A DNA stretch of 42,573 nucleotides, from positions 1 through 42,573 of the forward strand of contig CADEEH010000030.1 of the NCBI GenBank assembly GCA_902826305.1, given 5' to 3'. Both the position numbers and the translations under genes were made by a program. The notes under the pieces are model-generated. The model was not told the origin of the DNA and did not search any database. It saw only the letters and a program-made list of their open reading frames with translations. The DNA is from an uncultured Burkholderiales bacterium. GTDB taxonomy: Bacteria > Pseudomonadota > Gammaproteobacteria > Burkholderiales > Burkholderiaceae_E. Positions within the stretch are counted from its first letter, which is position 1. Each line of letters opens with the position of its first letter. Below, piece by piece: positions 1-9,363 of this stretch.

Positions 1-1
1 C

Positions 2-3000
2 GCCGACATGACGGTGATCAACCCGTTCGACTACTTCATCGAGCCGTCGGCCGAGCAGTTCCCGTTCGAATACGACCCGCAGCTGCGACTGGAACTCGGC
101 CCGTACCTGCACGTCGAACCGTCGGGCCCGTTGATGGAGTCCTGGATCGAACGCTTCCGGGCCGACGCGCTCGCGAGCCCGAAGCCGACGACATCGTTCC
201 TGGTCGGCATCAACCGCCGGCTCGCCGACGAGATCCGCTACCTGGTCCGGATGGAACCGGGCGTGCAGACCCCCGAGCACACGTTGCAGGCGGCCAGCGG
301 CTCGTGCCGCGACTCCGCCTGGCTGCTGGTGCAGATCCTGCGCCGGCTCGGCCTGGCCGCGCGGTTCGCATCGGGGTACCTGATCCAGCTCGCGGCCGAC
401 CAGAAGTCCCTCGACGGGCCGAGTGGCCCGGAAAAGGACTTCACCGACCTGCACGCGTGGACCGAGGTCTTCATCCCGGGCGCCGGATGGGTCGGCCTCG
501 ATCCGACCTCGGGCCTTCTCGCCGGCGAAGGCCACATCCCGGTCGCGAGCACCGCGATGCCTTCGTCGGCCGCGCCGATCACCGGCCGGAGCGACCGCGC
601 CGAGGTGGTGTTCGAACACGAGATGCGGGTGACCCGGCTGCACGAGGACCCGCGGGTGACCCGCCCCTTCACCGAAGAGGACTGGACCCGGATCGATGCG
701 CTGGGCGAAGAGGTCGACCGGCAACTGGTCGCGCAGGACGTGCGCCTGACCCAGGGCGGCGAACCCACCTTCGTATCGATCGACGACATGGAGGATGTGC
801 AGTGGAACACCGCGGCGCTCGGCGACCACAAGCGTCGCCTGGCCGGGGAGCTCTGGTTGCGGCTGCGGGACCGCTTCGCACCCGGTGCGTTGCTGCACTG
901 GGGCCAGGGCAAGTGGTATCCGGGTGAACCGTTGCCGCGCTGGGCACTCAACGCCTTCTGGCGCGCCGATGGCCAGCCGCTGTGGCGCGACCCGGCGCTG
1001 CTCGATGCCCGCAACGCCACGGCCGAGCGTCCCGACGCGGAGCCGGCGCCACAATCCGCGCCACGGGCCCACCGCTTCGTGACCGCGCTGGCGTCCACAC
1101 TCGGGCTGTCGGCTCGTTTCGTGATCCCGGCCCACGAAGACGTCGTGCGTCGCGCCGATCTCGAACAGCGGCTTCCCGTCAACGCCGACCCGCTGGCGTT
1201 CGATCATGCCGACGCGGGCGAGCGGCGCAAACTCGCCTCCCTGCTCGCCTCGCGGCCGCACACGATCGCCGGCTACGTGCTGCCGCTCAAGCCGGTCGGC
1301 GGGCGCTGGCGTTCGAGCCCGTGGCCGGTGCGACGCGAACATCTGTTCCTCGTCGAAGGCGACTCGCCGATCGGTCTGCGGCTGCCGCTGTCGTCGCTGC
1401 CGTGGGTCCAGCCCGACGATGTCGAATACGATCATCCGGTCGATCCGTTCGAGCCGCGCTCGAGCCTCGCCTCGCCGCCGCCGCTCGAGGTCGATCCGGC
1501 CCGTGACGCCGACGAACCGGCCGACGAGCCGGCGCTCGATCCGCGCGAGGTGATCCACACCGCGTTGTGTGTCGAGGTCCGGGAGTCGATCCTGCACGTG
1601 TTCCTGCCGCCGGTGAAACGCCTCGAGGACTTCGTCTGGCTGATCGCCGCGATCGAGGCCACCGCGAAACACCTGGGCGAGTGCATCCGCCTCGAAGGGT
1701 ACCCGCCGCCGCGCGATCCGCGCCTGAAGATGTTCGCGATCACGCCGGACCCTGGTGTGATCGAGGTCAACGTGCATCCGGCCGCGAGCTGGGCGGCGCT
1801 GCGCGAGACGACCCTGGCGCTGTACGACGAAGCACGATCGTGCCGGCTCGGCACCGACAAGTTCATGCTCGACGGTCGTCACACCGGCACCGGTGGCGGC
1901 AACCACGTGACCCTCGGCGGCGCGACCCCGGCCGACAGTCCGATGCTGCGCCGGCCCGACCTGCTGCGCAGCCTGATCACCTACTGGCAGAACCACCCCT
2001 CGATGTCGTACCTGTTCTCGGGCACGTTCATCGGCCCGACGAGCCAGGCGCCGCGGGTCGACGAGGCGCGCGACGACAACCTGTACGAACTCGGCATCGC
2101 GTTCCAGCAGCTCGAGCATGCGCTCCCCGACGCCGCGCCGAGCGAGCGGCCATGGCTGGTCGACCGCCTGCTGCGCAACCTGCTCGTCGACCTGACCGGC
2201 AATACACACCGCGCCGAGTTCTCGATCGACAAGCTCTATTCACCCGACGGTCCGACCGGCCGCCTCGGCCTGGTCGAGTTCCGTGCGTTCGAGATGCCCC
2301 CGCATCCGAGGATGAGCCTGCTGCAGATGCTGCTGCTGCGCGCGCTGGTGGCGCGGTTCTGGCGCGAGCCGTTCAAGGGTCGCCTGATTCCGTGGGGCAC
2401 CGAACTGCACGACCGCTGGATGCTGCCGCACCATGTCACGCGTGACATCCACGACGTCGTCGGTGACCTGCGTCGCTCCGGCTACCCGTTCGAGCCGCAC
2501 TGGTTCGATCCGTTCGTCGAATTCCGCTTCCCGCGCTATGGCACCGTCGCCTACGAAGGCATCGAACTCGAACTGCGCCAGGCGATCGAGCCCTGGAACG
2601 TGCTCGGCGAGGAGGTCGGACGGGCGGGCACCGCACGTTACGTCGACTCCTCGGTCGAACGGCTCCAGGTCCGGGTCCGCGGCCTGACCGGTGGGCGCCA
2701 CGCGGTGGCCTGCAATGGCCGCGCGCTGCCGCTTCAGGCCACCGGGGTGCCGGGTGAATACGTCGCCGGCGTGCGCTTCCGGGCCTGGGACCCGCCGAGT
2801 GCGCTGCACCCGACGATCGGTGTGCACGCGCCGTTGCGATTCGACATCGTGGACCGCTGGAGCCACCGCGCGATCGGAGGCTGCGTCTATCATGTGTCGC
2901 ACCCGGGGGGGCGCAACTACGAGACCTTCCCGGTCAATGCCAACGAGGCCGAGGGCAGGCGGCTGGGGCGCTTCTGGGCGCACGGCCACACCCCGGGGGA

Positions 3001-3076
3001 GATGACGCTGCGGGAGGAGCCACGCAACCCGCAGTTCCCGGCCACGCTGGACCTTCGTTACATGCCGGAGATCTGA
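2..3076 (+). CDS. DUF2126 / transglutaminase-like protein, 5' truncated by window edge
   Basis: The frame is open from the first base. The first in-frame ATG (position 8) falls inside the conserved 'MTVINPFD' region, which in full-length family members follows an N-terminal bacterial-transglutaminase domain, so the true start lies upstream of the window. Counting from that ATG, a transglutaminase core carries a Cys-His-Asp triad: C100 in GSCRDSAW, H149 in DLHAW and D165 in GLDPTSG. The rest, to about residue 1020, is the long DUF2126 region. The family is soluble and usually about 1,100 residues. It occurs in operons with permuted ATP-grasp and alpha-E proteins and is predicted, not shown, to handle peptide or isopeptide bonds. 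Six bases separate its stop from the next start, which supports one operon. The family assignment is firm; the substrate is unknown. Confidence 0.9.
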   Translation, partial: ADMTVINPFDYFIEPSAEQFPFEYDPQLRLELGPYLHVEPSGPLMESWIERFRADALASPKPTTSFLVGINRRLADEIRYLVRMEPGVQTPEHTLQAASGSCRDSAWLLVQILRRLGLAARFASGYLIQLAADQKSLDGPSGPEKDFTDLHAWTEVFIPGAGWVGLDPTSGLLAGEGHIPVASTAMPSSAAPITGRSDRAEVVFEHEMRVTRLHEDPRVTRPFTEEDWTRIDALGEEVDRQLVAQDVRLTQGGEPTFVSIDDMEDVQWNTAALGDHKRRLAGELWLRLRDRFAPGALLHWGQGKWYPGEPLPRWALNAFWRADGQPLWRDPALLDARNATAERPDAEPAPQSAPRAHRFVTALASTLGLSARFVIPAHEDVVRRADLEQRLPVNADPLAFDHADAGERRKLASLLASRPHTIAGYVLPLKPVGGRWRSSPWPVRREHLFLVEGDSPIGLRLPLSSLPWVQPDDVEYDHPVDPFEPRSSLASPPPLEVDPARDADEPADEPALDPREVIHTALCVEVRESILHVFLPPVKRLEDFVWLIAAIEATAKHLGECIRLEGYPPPRDPRLKMFAITPDPGVIEVNVHPAASWAALRETTLALYDEARSCRLGTDKFMLDGRHTGTGGGNHVTLGGATPADSPMLRRPDLLRSLITYWQNHPSMSYLFSGTFIGPTSQAPRVDEARDDNLYELGIAFQQLEHALPDAAPSERPWLVDRLLRNLLVDLTGNTHRAEFSIDKLYSPDGPTGRLGLVEFRAFEMPPHPRMSLLQMLLLRALVARFWREPFKGRLIPWGTELHDRWMLPHHVTRDIHDVVGDLRRSGYPFEPHWFDPFVEFRFPRYGTVAYEGIELELRQAIEPWNVLGEEVGRAGTARYVDSSVERLQVRVRGLTGGRHAVACNGRALPLQATGVPGEYVAGVRFRAWDPPSALHPTIGVHAPLRFDIVDRWSHRAIGGCVYHVSHPGGRNYETFPVNANEAEGRRLGRFWAHGHTPGEMTLREEPRNPQFPATLDLRYMPEI

Positions 3077-3082
3077 AGGCCG

Positions 3083-5593
3083 ATGCCCCAAGCGCTGCTC
3101 GCCGGCTATCCGAGATCCGGCGAACGCTTCGACGAGCTGTTCGCCGAGCCGGGGGTCGCCCGCCCGCACTGGACGGCGCTGTTCGAGCATCTGCTGCACT
3201 CCGGGCGCGGTCCGCTGCAGTCGCGGGCCCGGGCGGTGCAGCGCCTGCTGCGCGAGAACGGCGTCACCTACAACGTGTATGCCGATCCGCACGGGATCAC
3301 GCGGCCGTGGGATCTCGACCTGCTGCCGATGATCGTGTCGGCGCGCGAATGGGCGACGATCGAGGCGGCGGTGATCCAGCGCGCGACGCTGCTCAATCGC
3401 ATCCTCGCCGACGTCTACGGTGAACAGTCGCTGCTGCGGCTCGGGCTGATGCCGGCGGCGCTGGTGCACGGGCATCGCGGCTTCCTGCGCCCCTGCCACG
3501 GCATCGAGCAGAACCGGGACACGCCGCTGCACCTTTACGCGGCCGACCTCGCGCGATCCCCCGACGGGCGCTGGTGGGTGATCGGCGACCGGACGCAGGG
3601 CCCGACGGGCGCCGGCTACGCGATCGAGAACCGGCTCGCGATCTCGCGCGCGTTTCCCGACCTGTTCCGCAGCATGCACGTGCAACGACTGGCGGGCTTC
3701 TTCGCGACGCTGCGCGACAGCCTCGCCGACCGGGCGCCGCGCACCGACGCACGCGACGCCGCGCGCGATCTCGGCCTGGCGCGGGCCGGCGCGCCCGACG
3801 AGGCGCCGCTGATCGTGCTGCTGACCCCGGGCCACTACAACGAAACCTACAACGAACAGGCGTTCCTCGCCCGCTACCTCGGCTTCCCGCTGGTGATGGG
3901 CCAGGACCTGACGGTGCGCCACGGCTTCGTCTGGATGAAGACGTTGTCGGGCCTGCAGCGCGTGCACGTGATCCTGCGCCGGCTCGACGATGATTTCTGC
4001 GATCCCCTGGAACTGCGCAGCGACTCGGCGCTCGGCGTGCCGGGCCTGACCGAGGCGACCCGACGCGGCAACGTGGTCATCGCCAACGGCCTGGGCTCGA
4101 GCCTGCTCGAGTCCGGCGCGCTGCTCGGGTTCCTGCCGCACCTGTGCCGGCGGATGCTCGGCGAACCGCTGGCGATGCCCTCGGTGGGCACCTGGTGGTG
4201 CGGCGAGCCGGCCGCGCTCGAGGATGCGATCAGCCGCCTCGACAGCCTGGTCATCAAGCCGGCGTTCCCGCAACTGCGTGAACCGCCGGTGTTCGGCCAG
4301 GACCTGAGTGGTGCCGCGCGCGATGCGTTCGTCGCCCGGCTGCGGGCCGCGTCACACAACTACGTCGCGCAGGAGATGGTGCAGATCTCGCAGGCGCCGC
4401 TGTGGCACGATCACGGCGTGACCGCGGCCGCCGTCGGCATCCGCGTCTATGCCTGTGCGACCGCCCGCGGCTATGTGGTGATGCCGGGCGGACTGACCCG
4501 CGTCGCCTCCGGCCCGGACCAGCGCGTGATCTCGATGCAGATGGGCGGATCGAGCAAGGACACCTGGGTGCTGACCGACGGTGCGGTCAATCCGGTCACG
4601 CTGCTCGCCGGTGCCGACGGCCAGTTCCATCCGGTGCGGGGCGACGAACGGCTGGCCAGCCGGACGGTCGAGAACCTGTACTGGTTCGGCCGCTACAGCG
4701 AACGCGCCGACAACATGACCCGGCTGCTGCGCAAGACACTCGATACGCTGCTCGCGGTGTCGCCCGACGAACGCGGCCCGGACTGGGAGATGCTGATCGT
4801 CCAGTGCCATTCGGCCGAGCTGCTGGCGCAGGAGATCGAGGCGGGAGACGAACACATCGAGTCCCGCCTGCTGGCCGCCGTCTTCGATGCCGGCCGCGGC
4901 GGCCTGCCGACGCACCTGCGCCGCCTCTACGACGTCGCCTCGCGGCTGCACGAGCGGCTCTCGCTCGACAACTGGCGGGTGCTCAACCAGATCGTCCAGC
5001 GGCTGGCGGGTGACGACGCACCGCGCACCGTCGATCGTGCACTGGCGCGGCTCGACGAGGCCACCGTCGCGATGATGACGTTGTCGGGATTCGCGATCGA
5101 CGGCATGACACGGGATCTCGGCTGGCGTTTCCTGTCGATGGGCCGGCGCATCGAACGGCTGCAGTACATGGCGATGCTGTTGCAGAACGCGCTGACGATG
5201 CGACGCGAATCCAACCTCGACTGGCTGCTCGAGCTCGGCGACAGCATCGCCACCTATCGCGCGCGGTACGTCTCGCGCGCCGAGTGGCCGCTGCTGCTCG
5301 ACCTGCTGGTCGACGACGAGACCAATCCGCGCTCGATCCGCTTCCAGATCGACGGGCTCGCCGGTTCGGCGCGGCGCATCGCCCACCTCGACGGCGGCAA
5401 GGCGCTCGCGCAGGTGGATCTGCTGCAGCGCGGCCTGCAGGGCTTGCGCGACGAAGGCGAATTGCGGCTGGGCAGCGAGGCGCTGGTCACCTGGCTGCGG
5501 ACAGCGTTCGCCGGCAGCTACCAGCTGTCCGACTTCCTGTGCCAGCGTTTCTTCAGCTACTCCGGCCTGGTCGAAGAACGGACACTGGTGTGA
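3083..5593 (+). CDS. Circularly permuted ATP-grasp / alpha-E fusion protein
   Basis: An 836-residue protein. Residues 1 to about 480 match the circularly permuted ATP-grasp family (formerly DUF404/DUF407): 'NGVTYNVYADPHG', 'RPWDLDLLPMI', 'LTPGHYNETYNEQAFLARYLG' and 'VIKPAFPQ' are characteristic. The remainder, from about 'GDERLASRTVENLYWFGRYSERADN', is the helical alpha-E domain (DUF403). In many bacteria these are two separate genes, so this is a fused version. ATP-grasp enzymes of this type are predicted to form amide bonds, with alpha-E and transglutaminase partners working on the same peptide product; none of this is proven here. It sits between two transglutaminase genes. Its stop (TGA) overlaps the next ATG by one base, indicating translational coupling. 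Confidence 0.92.
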   Translation: MPQALLAGYPRSGERFDELFAEPGVARPHWTALFEHLLHSGRGPLQSRARAVQRLLRENGVTYNVYADPHGITRPWDLDLLPMIVSAREWATIEAAVIQRATLLNRILADVYGEQSLLRLGLMPAALVHGHRGFLRPCHGIEQNRDTPLHLYAADLARSPDGRWWVIGDRTQGPTGAGYAIENRLAISRAFPDLFRSMHVQRLAGFFATLRDSLADRAPRTDARDAARDLGLARAGAPDEAPLIVLLTPGHYNETYNEQAFLARYLGFPLVMGQDLTVRHGFVWMKTLSGLQRVHVILRRLDDDFCDPLELRSDSALGVPGLTEATRRGNVVIANGLGSSLLESGALLGFLPHLCRRMLGEPLAMPSVGTWWCGEPAALEDAISRLDSLVIKPAFPQLREPPVFGQDLSGAARDAFVARLRAASHNYVAQEMVQISQAPLWHDHGVTAAAVGIRVYACATARGYVVMPGGLTRVASGPDQRVISMQMGGSSKDTWVLTDGAVNPVTLLAGADGQFHPVRGDERLASRTVENLYWFGRYSERADNMTRLLRKTLDTLLAVSPDERGPDWEMLIVQCHSAELLAQEIEAGDEHIESRLLAAVFDAGRGGLPTHLRRLYDVASRLHERLSLDNWRVLNQIVQRLAGDDAPRTVDRALARLDEATVAMMTLSGFAIDGMTRDLGWRFLSMGRRIERLQYMAMLLQNALTMRRESNLDWLLELGDSIATYRARYVSRAEWPLLLDLLVDDETNPRSIRFQIDGLAGSARRIAHLDGGKALAQVDLLQRGLQGLRDEGELRLGSEALVTWLRTAFAGSYQLSDFLCQRFFSYSGLVEERTLV

Positions 5594-6507
5594 TGGCCGC
5601 GGTCGATCCCATGCCCGGCGACACCGCGATCCGCACCTACGAGGTCAGCCATCTGACCCGCTACGAATACGAAGACCCGGTGACCATGTCGCAGCATCTG
5701 CTGCACCTGATCCCGCGACCCGGTGCCTACCAGCAATGCCTGGACGACCGGCTCGAGATCGCCCCCGAACCCGACGAGACCTCGTCGGGCATCGACTGGT
5801 TCGGCAACGAGACACGCATCGTCGCGATCAACCGGCCTCATGCGGCGTTCACCGTCACCGCCCGCGCCACCGTGCAGCTGCTGCCGCGCCCGGCGCTGGC
5901 CGCGCTCTGCTCGCCACCCTGGGAGGCGGTCGTCGACACGTTGCACGCGTTCGGGCCGAACGCCCCGCATCACGCCCAGCAGTTCCTGTTCGAGAGCCCG
6001 CACGTGCCGCTGTTCGAGCAGCTGCACCGGTATGCACAACCCAGCTTCGGCGACGGCAGGTCGATGCTGGAGGCGACGATGGACCTGACGCGGCGCATCC
6101 ACGCGGACTTCCGCTTCGACCCGCGCGCGACCGACCTGTCGACGCCGCTGGCCGAGGTGATGGAACTTCGCCGCGGTGTCTGCCAGGATTTCGCCCACGT
6201 GATGATCGGCTGCCTGCGCTCGGTCGGCCTCGCCGCCCGCTACATGAGCGGCTACATCATGACCCGACGCGCCGGCACCGACATCACCAACGTCGGGGCC
6301 GATGCCTCGCACGCGTGGATCTCGGCGTATTGTCCGGGGCATGACTGGGTTGATTTCGATCCCACCAACTGCTGCCTCGTGGACCGCGAACACATCACGG
6401 TCGCCTGGGGTCGCGACTTCAGCGACGTGACCCCGGTGCGCGGGGTCGTGCTCGGCGGCGGCGGCCAGGACCCGGAGGTCGAGGTCAGCGTCCGCCTGCT
6501 CGACTGA
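5593..6507 (+). CDS. Transglutaminase family protein
   Basis: A 304-residue protein with an N-terminal bacterial-transglutaminase beta domain (from 'TYEVSHLTRYEYEDPVTMSQHLLHLIPRP') and a transglutaminase core. The catalytic triad is visible: C197 in GVCQDFAH, H240 in DASHAW and D256 in DFDPTN. The frame is open further upstream, but the ATG at 5593 overlaps the preceding stop (TGATG), and the family's conserved N-terminus begins about 15 residues later, so this start is preferred. It is the short transglutaminase partner of the DUF2126 and ATP-grasp/alpha-E genes. By analogy with family genomic context it acts on the same unknown peptide substrate, as hydrolase or ligase. There is no signal peptide, so a cytoplasmic location is inferred. 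Confidence 0.93.
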   Translation: MAAVDPMPGDTAIRTYEVSHLTRYEYEDPVTMSQHLLHLIPRPGAYQQCLDDRLEIAPEPDETSSGIDWFGNETRIVAINRPHAAFTVTARATVQLLPRPALAALCSPPWEAVVDTLHAFGPNAPHHAQQFLFESPHVPLFEQLHRYAQPSFGDGRSMLEATMDLTRRIHADFRFDPRATDLSTPLAEVMELRRGVCQDFAHVMIGCLRSVGLAARYMSGYIMTRRAGTDITNVGADASHAWISAYCPGHDWVDFDPTNCCLVDREHITVAWGRDFSDVTPVRGVVLGGGGQDPEVEVSVRLLD

Positions 6508-7109
6508 TGCGCCCGACACCTCGCACGGTCATCGGCACGCTGGCGGTTGCGCTGGGGCTGGTGTGGGCCGGCCCGCCGTGGCCGGTGACACGCGCCGCCG
6601 AGGCCGTGGAGCCGTCGGAGGAACGTGCCTGGCAGGCGCTGCGCGACGGCGCGGTGGTGCTGTTCCGGCACGCGAATGCCCCGGGGGTCGGCGATCCGCC
6701 GGGCTTCACCCTCGAGGACTGTTCGACCCAGCGCAACCTGGACGACACGGGGCGCGAACAGGCACGCGGGATCGGTCATCGCTTCACCGAGCGGTCGATC
6801 CGGGTCGGCGCGGTCCTCACCTCGCAGTGGTGTCGCACACGCGAAACCGCCGCCCTCGCCTTCCCGGGCAGCGGGCGCGTCCGCGACGAGCCGGCGTTCA
6901 ATTCGTTCTTCGGTGAGCCCGACCGGCGATCGCCGCAGACCGCACGCGCCCGCGAGATCGTCGTCGGCTGGCGCGGGCCGGGCGCGCTGGTGATCACCAC
7001 CCACCAGGTCAACATCACCGCGCTGACCGGCGTGGCGACTTCGTCGGCCGATGGCATCGTCGTGCGGCCGGGCACGACCGAGGTCGTCGGCCGCATCCGT
7101 GTGCAGTGA
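6507..7109 (+). CDS. Secreted histidine phosphatase superfamily protein
   Basis: A 200-residue protein with an N-terminal signal peptide (hydrophobic residues 9-22, cleavage probable near residue 31). The catalytic 'FRHAN' motif has the phospho-accepting histidine at H55. It is followed by 'TSQWCRTRETA' and a second histidine in 'VITTHQVN', the layout of the phosphoglycerate-mutase-like superfamily. The usual RHG tripeptide is RHA here, which is common in the exported branch. The start overlaps the previous stop (TGATG), so it is translated with the transglutaminase operon, although it is predicted to be periplasmic while its partners look cytoplasmic. The substrate is not deducible. The operon ends here, 30 bases before a convergent gene. 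Confidence 0.85.
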   Translation: MRPTPRTVIGTLAVALGLVWAGPPWPVTRAAEAVEPSEERAWQALRDGAVVLFRHANAPGVGDPPGFTLEDCSTQRNLDDTGREQARGIGHRFTERSIRVGAVLTSQWCRTRETAALAFPGSGRVRDEPAFNSFFGEPDRRSPQTARAREIVVGWRGPGALVITTHQVNITALTGVATSSADGIVVRPGTTEVVGRIRVQ

Positions 7110-7139
7110 CCGTGGGTACCGGCGCCTGCCGGGAATACG

Positions 7140-8186
7140 TCAGCCTGGCGAGGCCAGGGCGCGGGCCTGGGCACTGACGAACGCGATCTTGTCGCGCACC
7201 GTCGGCGAGACGACGAACGGATAGGCGTCCGGCATCCCGACCGCGCGGTTCAGGTCGTTGATCAGCAACGAGACCGGTTGCCACAGGTCGAGCAGCGTCT
7301 CCCCGTCAGGCGGCCAGGGGCCGTACAGGCCGGCCGGCTCGAGCACGTCGTCCAGCCTGAGCCGATGGGCCCGCGCGGTGTCGACCGCATCGACGACGTG
7401 CATGAAGTGTGCCCACGATTCGGCCCAGTCCTCCCACGGATGGCTGGACGCGTAGGCACTGATGTATCGGCCTTGCCAGTCGCTCACCGCGCCCTGCTGA
7501 TAGTGCCGATCCAGGGATTGGCTGTAGTCGACGCCTTCGTCGCCGAACAACGAACGGAACCCGTCGAAGAATCCGGGACGCGACGCGAGCACCTGCCAGT
7601 AGTAGTGACCCACCTCGTGTCTCAGGTGTCCGAGCAGCGTCCGGTACGGCTCGCCGAGTGACGCACGCCGACGCAAGCGTATCTCGTCGTCGGCTTCGGC
7701 GACGTCGATCGTGATCAGGCTCTCCTGGTGGCCGGTGATCACCCGGTGGCCCGGCTGTGCCGACAGCAGGTGGAACTCGAGCGGGGGGACACCCGACGTT
7801 TCACGCTCGAACGGCAGCCGCAACTCGAGCAGCGAGTGGATCAGCCACTGCTTGGCCGCCTCGACCCGCTTCCAGCGCGCATGATTGATCGGGTCCGACA
7901 GGTCGGGGATCAGCACCGACAACCTGCACGACCGGCACAACGGCGTGCCGTCGGCCTCGTCCACCAGCCAGAAGCAGGCATCGTCGTTGGCACGATGCAA
8001 GCAGTGGCGCCAGCGCCGGCTGCGGTCGACATCGGCCAGCGGCAACGGCGCGCCATCGTTGCCGATGTCGACGGCAACCATCGCGACCCCCTCGGCGAGA
8101 TAGGCCGTCTGACGGCCGCAGCCGAGACAGAGGCGGTTGCCGAAGTACAGCCGGCTGCCGCAGGCACGGCACTGGAAGATCTGCAT
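7140..8186 (-). CDS. Zinc-ribbon zinc metallopeptidase-like protein
   Basis: A 348-residue protein. The N-terminus is a zinc ribbon (CRACGSRLYFGNRLCLGCGRQ, residues 6 to about 26), and another cysteine pair occurs in 'PLCRSCR'. Near the middle 'GHLRHEVGHYYW' supplies an HExxH metallopeptidase signature, followed by acidic residues in 'YASSHPWEDWAESWAHFMH'. This combination matches the family annotated as zinc-binding metallopeptidase or putative zinc-ribbon domain protein, of unknown substrate and with no secretion signal. The frame stays open far upstream, but the ATG at 8186 starts directly before the zinc ribbon and the upstream part is antisense to another gene. It is convergent with the histidine phosphatase and divergent from the DUF4397 lipoprotein. 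Confidence 0.87.
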   Translation of the reverse strand: MQIFQCRACGSRLYFGNRLCLGCGRQTAYLAEGVAMVAVDIGNDGAPLPLADVDRSRRWRHCLHRANDDACFWLVDEADGTPLCRSCRLSVLIPDLSDPINHARWKRVEAAKQWLIHSLLELRLPFERETSGVPPLEFHLLSAQPGHRVITGHQESLITIDVAEADDEIRLRRRASLGEPYRTLLGHLRHEVGHYYWQVLASRPGFFDGFRSLFGDEGVDYSQSLDRHYQQGAVSDWQGRYISAYASSHPWEDWAESWAHFMHVVDAVDTARAHRLRLDDVLEPAGLYGPWPPDGETLLDLWQPVSLLINDLNRAVGMPDAYPFVVSPTVRDKIAFVSAQARALASPG

Positions 8187-8312
8187 CGAAACACTATCCG
8201 GGAAACACGTGTGCGGGGCCGACGGGCGGCGACGGACATCATAGACGATCCATCGGTCGCACCGACGGCGGCTCGAAGCACTCGATGGTACGGCGTGGCG
8301 CTCGATGCGCGC

Positions 8313-8322
8313 CGTAGGACAA
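8313..8322 (+). promoter_or_regulatory. CGTAGGACAA regulatory element, copy 1
   Basis: The sequence CGTAGGACAA lies 64 bases upstream of the sigma-54-like -24 element of the lipoprotein gene. The same decamer recurs upstream of other genes in this region (19.37, 20.72, 23.18 and 24.45 kb). An activator or response-regulator site is inferred from recurrence and placement only. Confidence 0.5.
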
Positions 8323-8384
8323 CCACGCGTACACGCCGCCCTTTTGTCCGGCCCATCCGCGGGCATGTTGTGCGGTCCACACGC

Positions 8385-8400
8385 GGGCATGCCGATTGCA
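8385..8400 (+). promoter_or_regulatory. Candidate sigma-54 (-24/-12) promoter of DUF4397 lipoprotein
   Basis: GGGCATG-CCGA-TTGCA matches the consensus TGGCACG-N4-TTGCA at the invariant GG and GC with exact spacing; the differences are T to G at the first position and C to T at the sixth. The predicted start near 8411 leaves a leader of about 85 bases to the ATG at 8496. Confidence 0.6.
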
Positions 8401-8495
8401 AGCCGTGCGAGTCGCCGCGCCCCCGCGCCGGGTGACCTCCGACCGGACCGCGATCTTTCTTTTCCATGGCATTGCCATCTCTTTCCGAGGCCCTC

Positions 8496-9281
8496 ATGAC
8501 AACAACCGGCAAGTTCATCCGAAGCACATTCGTCGCAATGACCACGATGCTGTTGCTGACCGCCTGCGGCAGCAGTGGCGACGACAATTTCGACGACCGG
8601 ACCGGCCTGGCCGAACCGAAGATGCGGGTCGTGCACGCGGTACCCGCCGGACCCGCGGTCAGCCTGTTTCGGAACGGCGAACCGAACACGCTGATCAGCA
8701 ATATCGACTACAAGGGCGCCAGCCAGTACCAGGAGATCGCGCGTGGTTCGGCCACGTTCACGATCCGCGGCGGCCCGGGAAACCCGGAGTTGGCGAACAC
8801 CGCCATCGACGCGCAGCGCAGCCATCGTTACTCGCTGGTCGCGTTGCCCGGGTCGGGTGTGGTCGACCTGCTCGCGATCGACGATCCGTTCAACAAGAGT
8901 CTGGTCAGCGACAACGCCCGGGTTCGTGTCGTCAACGCGTCGTCGAACGCCCGCAACCTCGACGTCTACCTGACGCCGCCCGCCACCGATCTCGGCACGG
9001 TCGCGCCGACGATCGCCGCAGTCGGATACAAGGAGGCCAGACCTGCCTCGGGCAGCGACTCGGTCGAAGTCGAGGGTGCGACCTATCGGCTGCGCATCAC
9101 CGAGGCCGGAACCAAGAACCCGATCTTCGATGCGGACGTCACGGTGCCGAGGAACGGGGACTGGCTTCTGGTCACGTTGCCCGACCAGATCCTGTCGGTG
9201 CTCGCACCGAACGACATCCGGGTGCTGGTCGTTCGCGCGGACGACAACCCCGATGCCACCGACGAGATCGAGTCCCGATGA
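8496..9281 (+). CDS. DUF4397 domain-containing lipoprotein
   Basis: A 261-residue protein beginning with a lipoprotein signal peptide; the lipobox is 'LLTAC' with the acylated cysteine near residue 23. Two related beta-rich segments follow, 'MRVVHAVPAGPAVSLFRNG' and 'VRVVNASSNARNLDVYLTPP', the repeat pattern of DUF4397 proteins. These are surface or periplasmic and of unknown function. An upstream in-frame ATG (8466) lacks a ribosome site, whereas the ATG at 8496 follows GAGG with five bases of spacing, so 8496 is chosen. A sigma-54-type promoter lies about 100 bases upstream, suggesting control by the RpoN/activator system encoded at 13-16 kb. The family call is good; the role is unknown. 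Confidence 0.85.
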   Translation: MTTTGKFIRSTFVAMTTMLLLTACGSSGDDNFDDRTGLAEPKMRVVHAVPAGPAVSLFRNGEPNTLISNIDYKGASQYQEIARGSATFTIRGGPGNPELANTAIDAQRSHRYSLVALPGSGVVDLLAIDDPFNKSLVSDNARVRVVNASSNARNLDVYLTPPATDLGTVAPTIAAVGYKEARPASGSDSVEVEGATYRLRITEAGTKNPIFDADVTVPRNGDWLLVTLPDQILSVLAPNDIRVLVVRADDNPDATDEIESR

Positions 9282-9363
9282 CGACCTGTCCAGGGCGTGA
9301 CGATGGACTTGCGCAAAGGACCGACAACCCGGGCGGATGTGCCCGTCCCCACGAGGAGTGATG

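Larger units (their letters stand above)
8187..8495. other. 309-base divergent intergenic region
   Basis: No gene is visible here between the metallopeptidase (minus) and the lipoprotein (plus). The region holds a CGTAGGACAA element at 8313-8322, a nearby inverted TTGTCC at 8344-8349, two direct copies of GCGGGCATG (8359-8367 and 8383-8391), and a sigma-54-type -24/-12 sequence at 8385-8400. It is the likely control region of the lipoprotein gene. Confidence 0.7.

Noticed and set aside
2240..4273. Minus-strand open frame of 677 codons opposite the DUF2126 and ATP-grasp genes
   Set aside because: It is a GC-rich antisense shadow: Arg/His/Gln-rich, with no domain, lying across two well-supported coupled genes.
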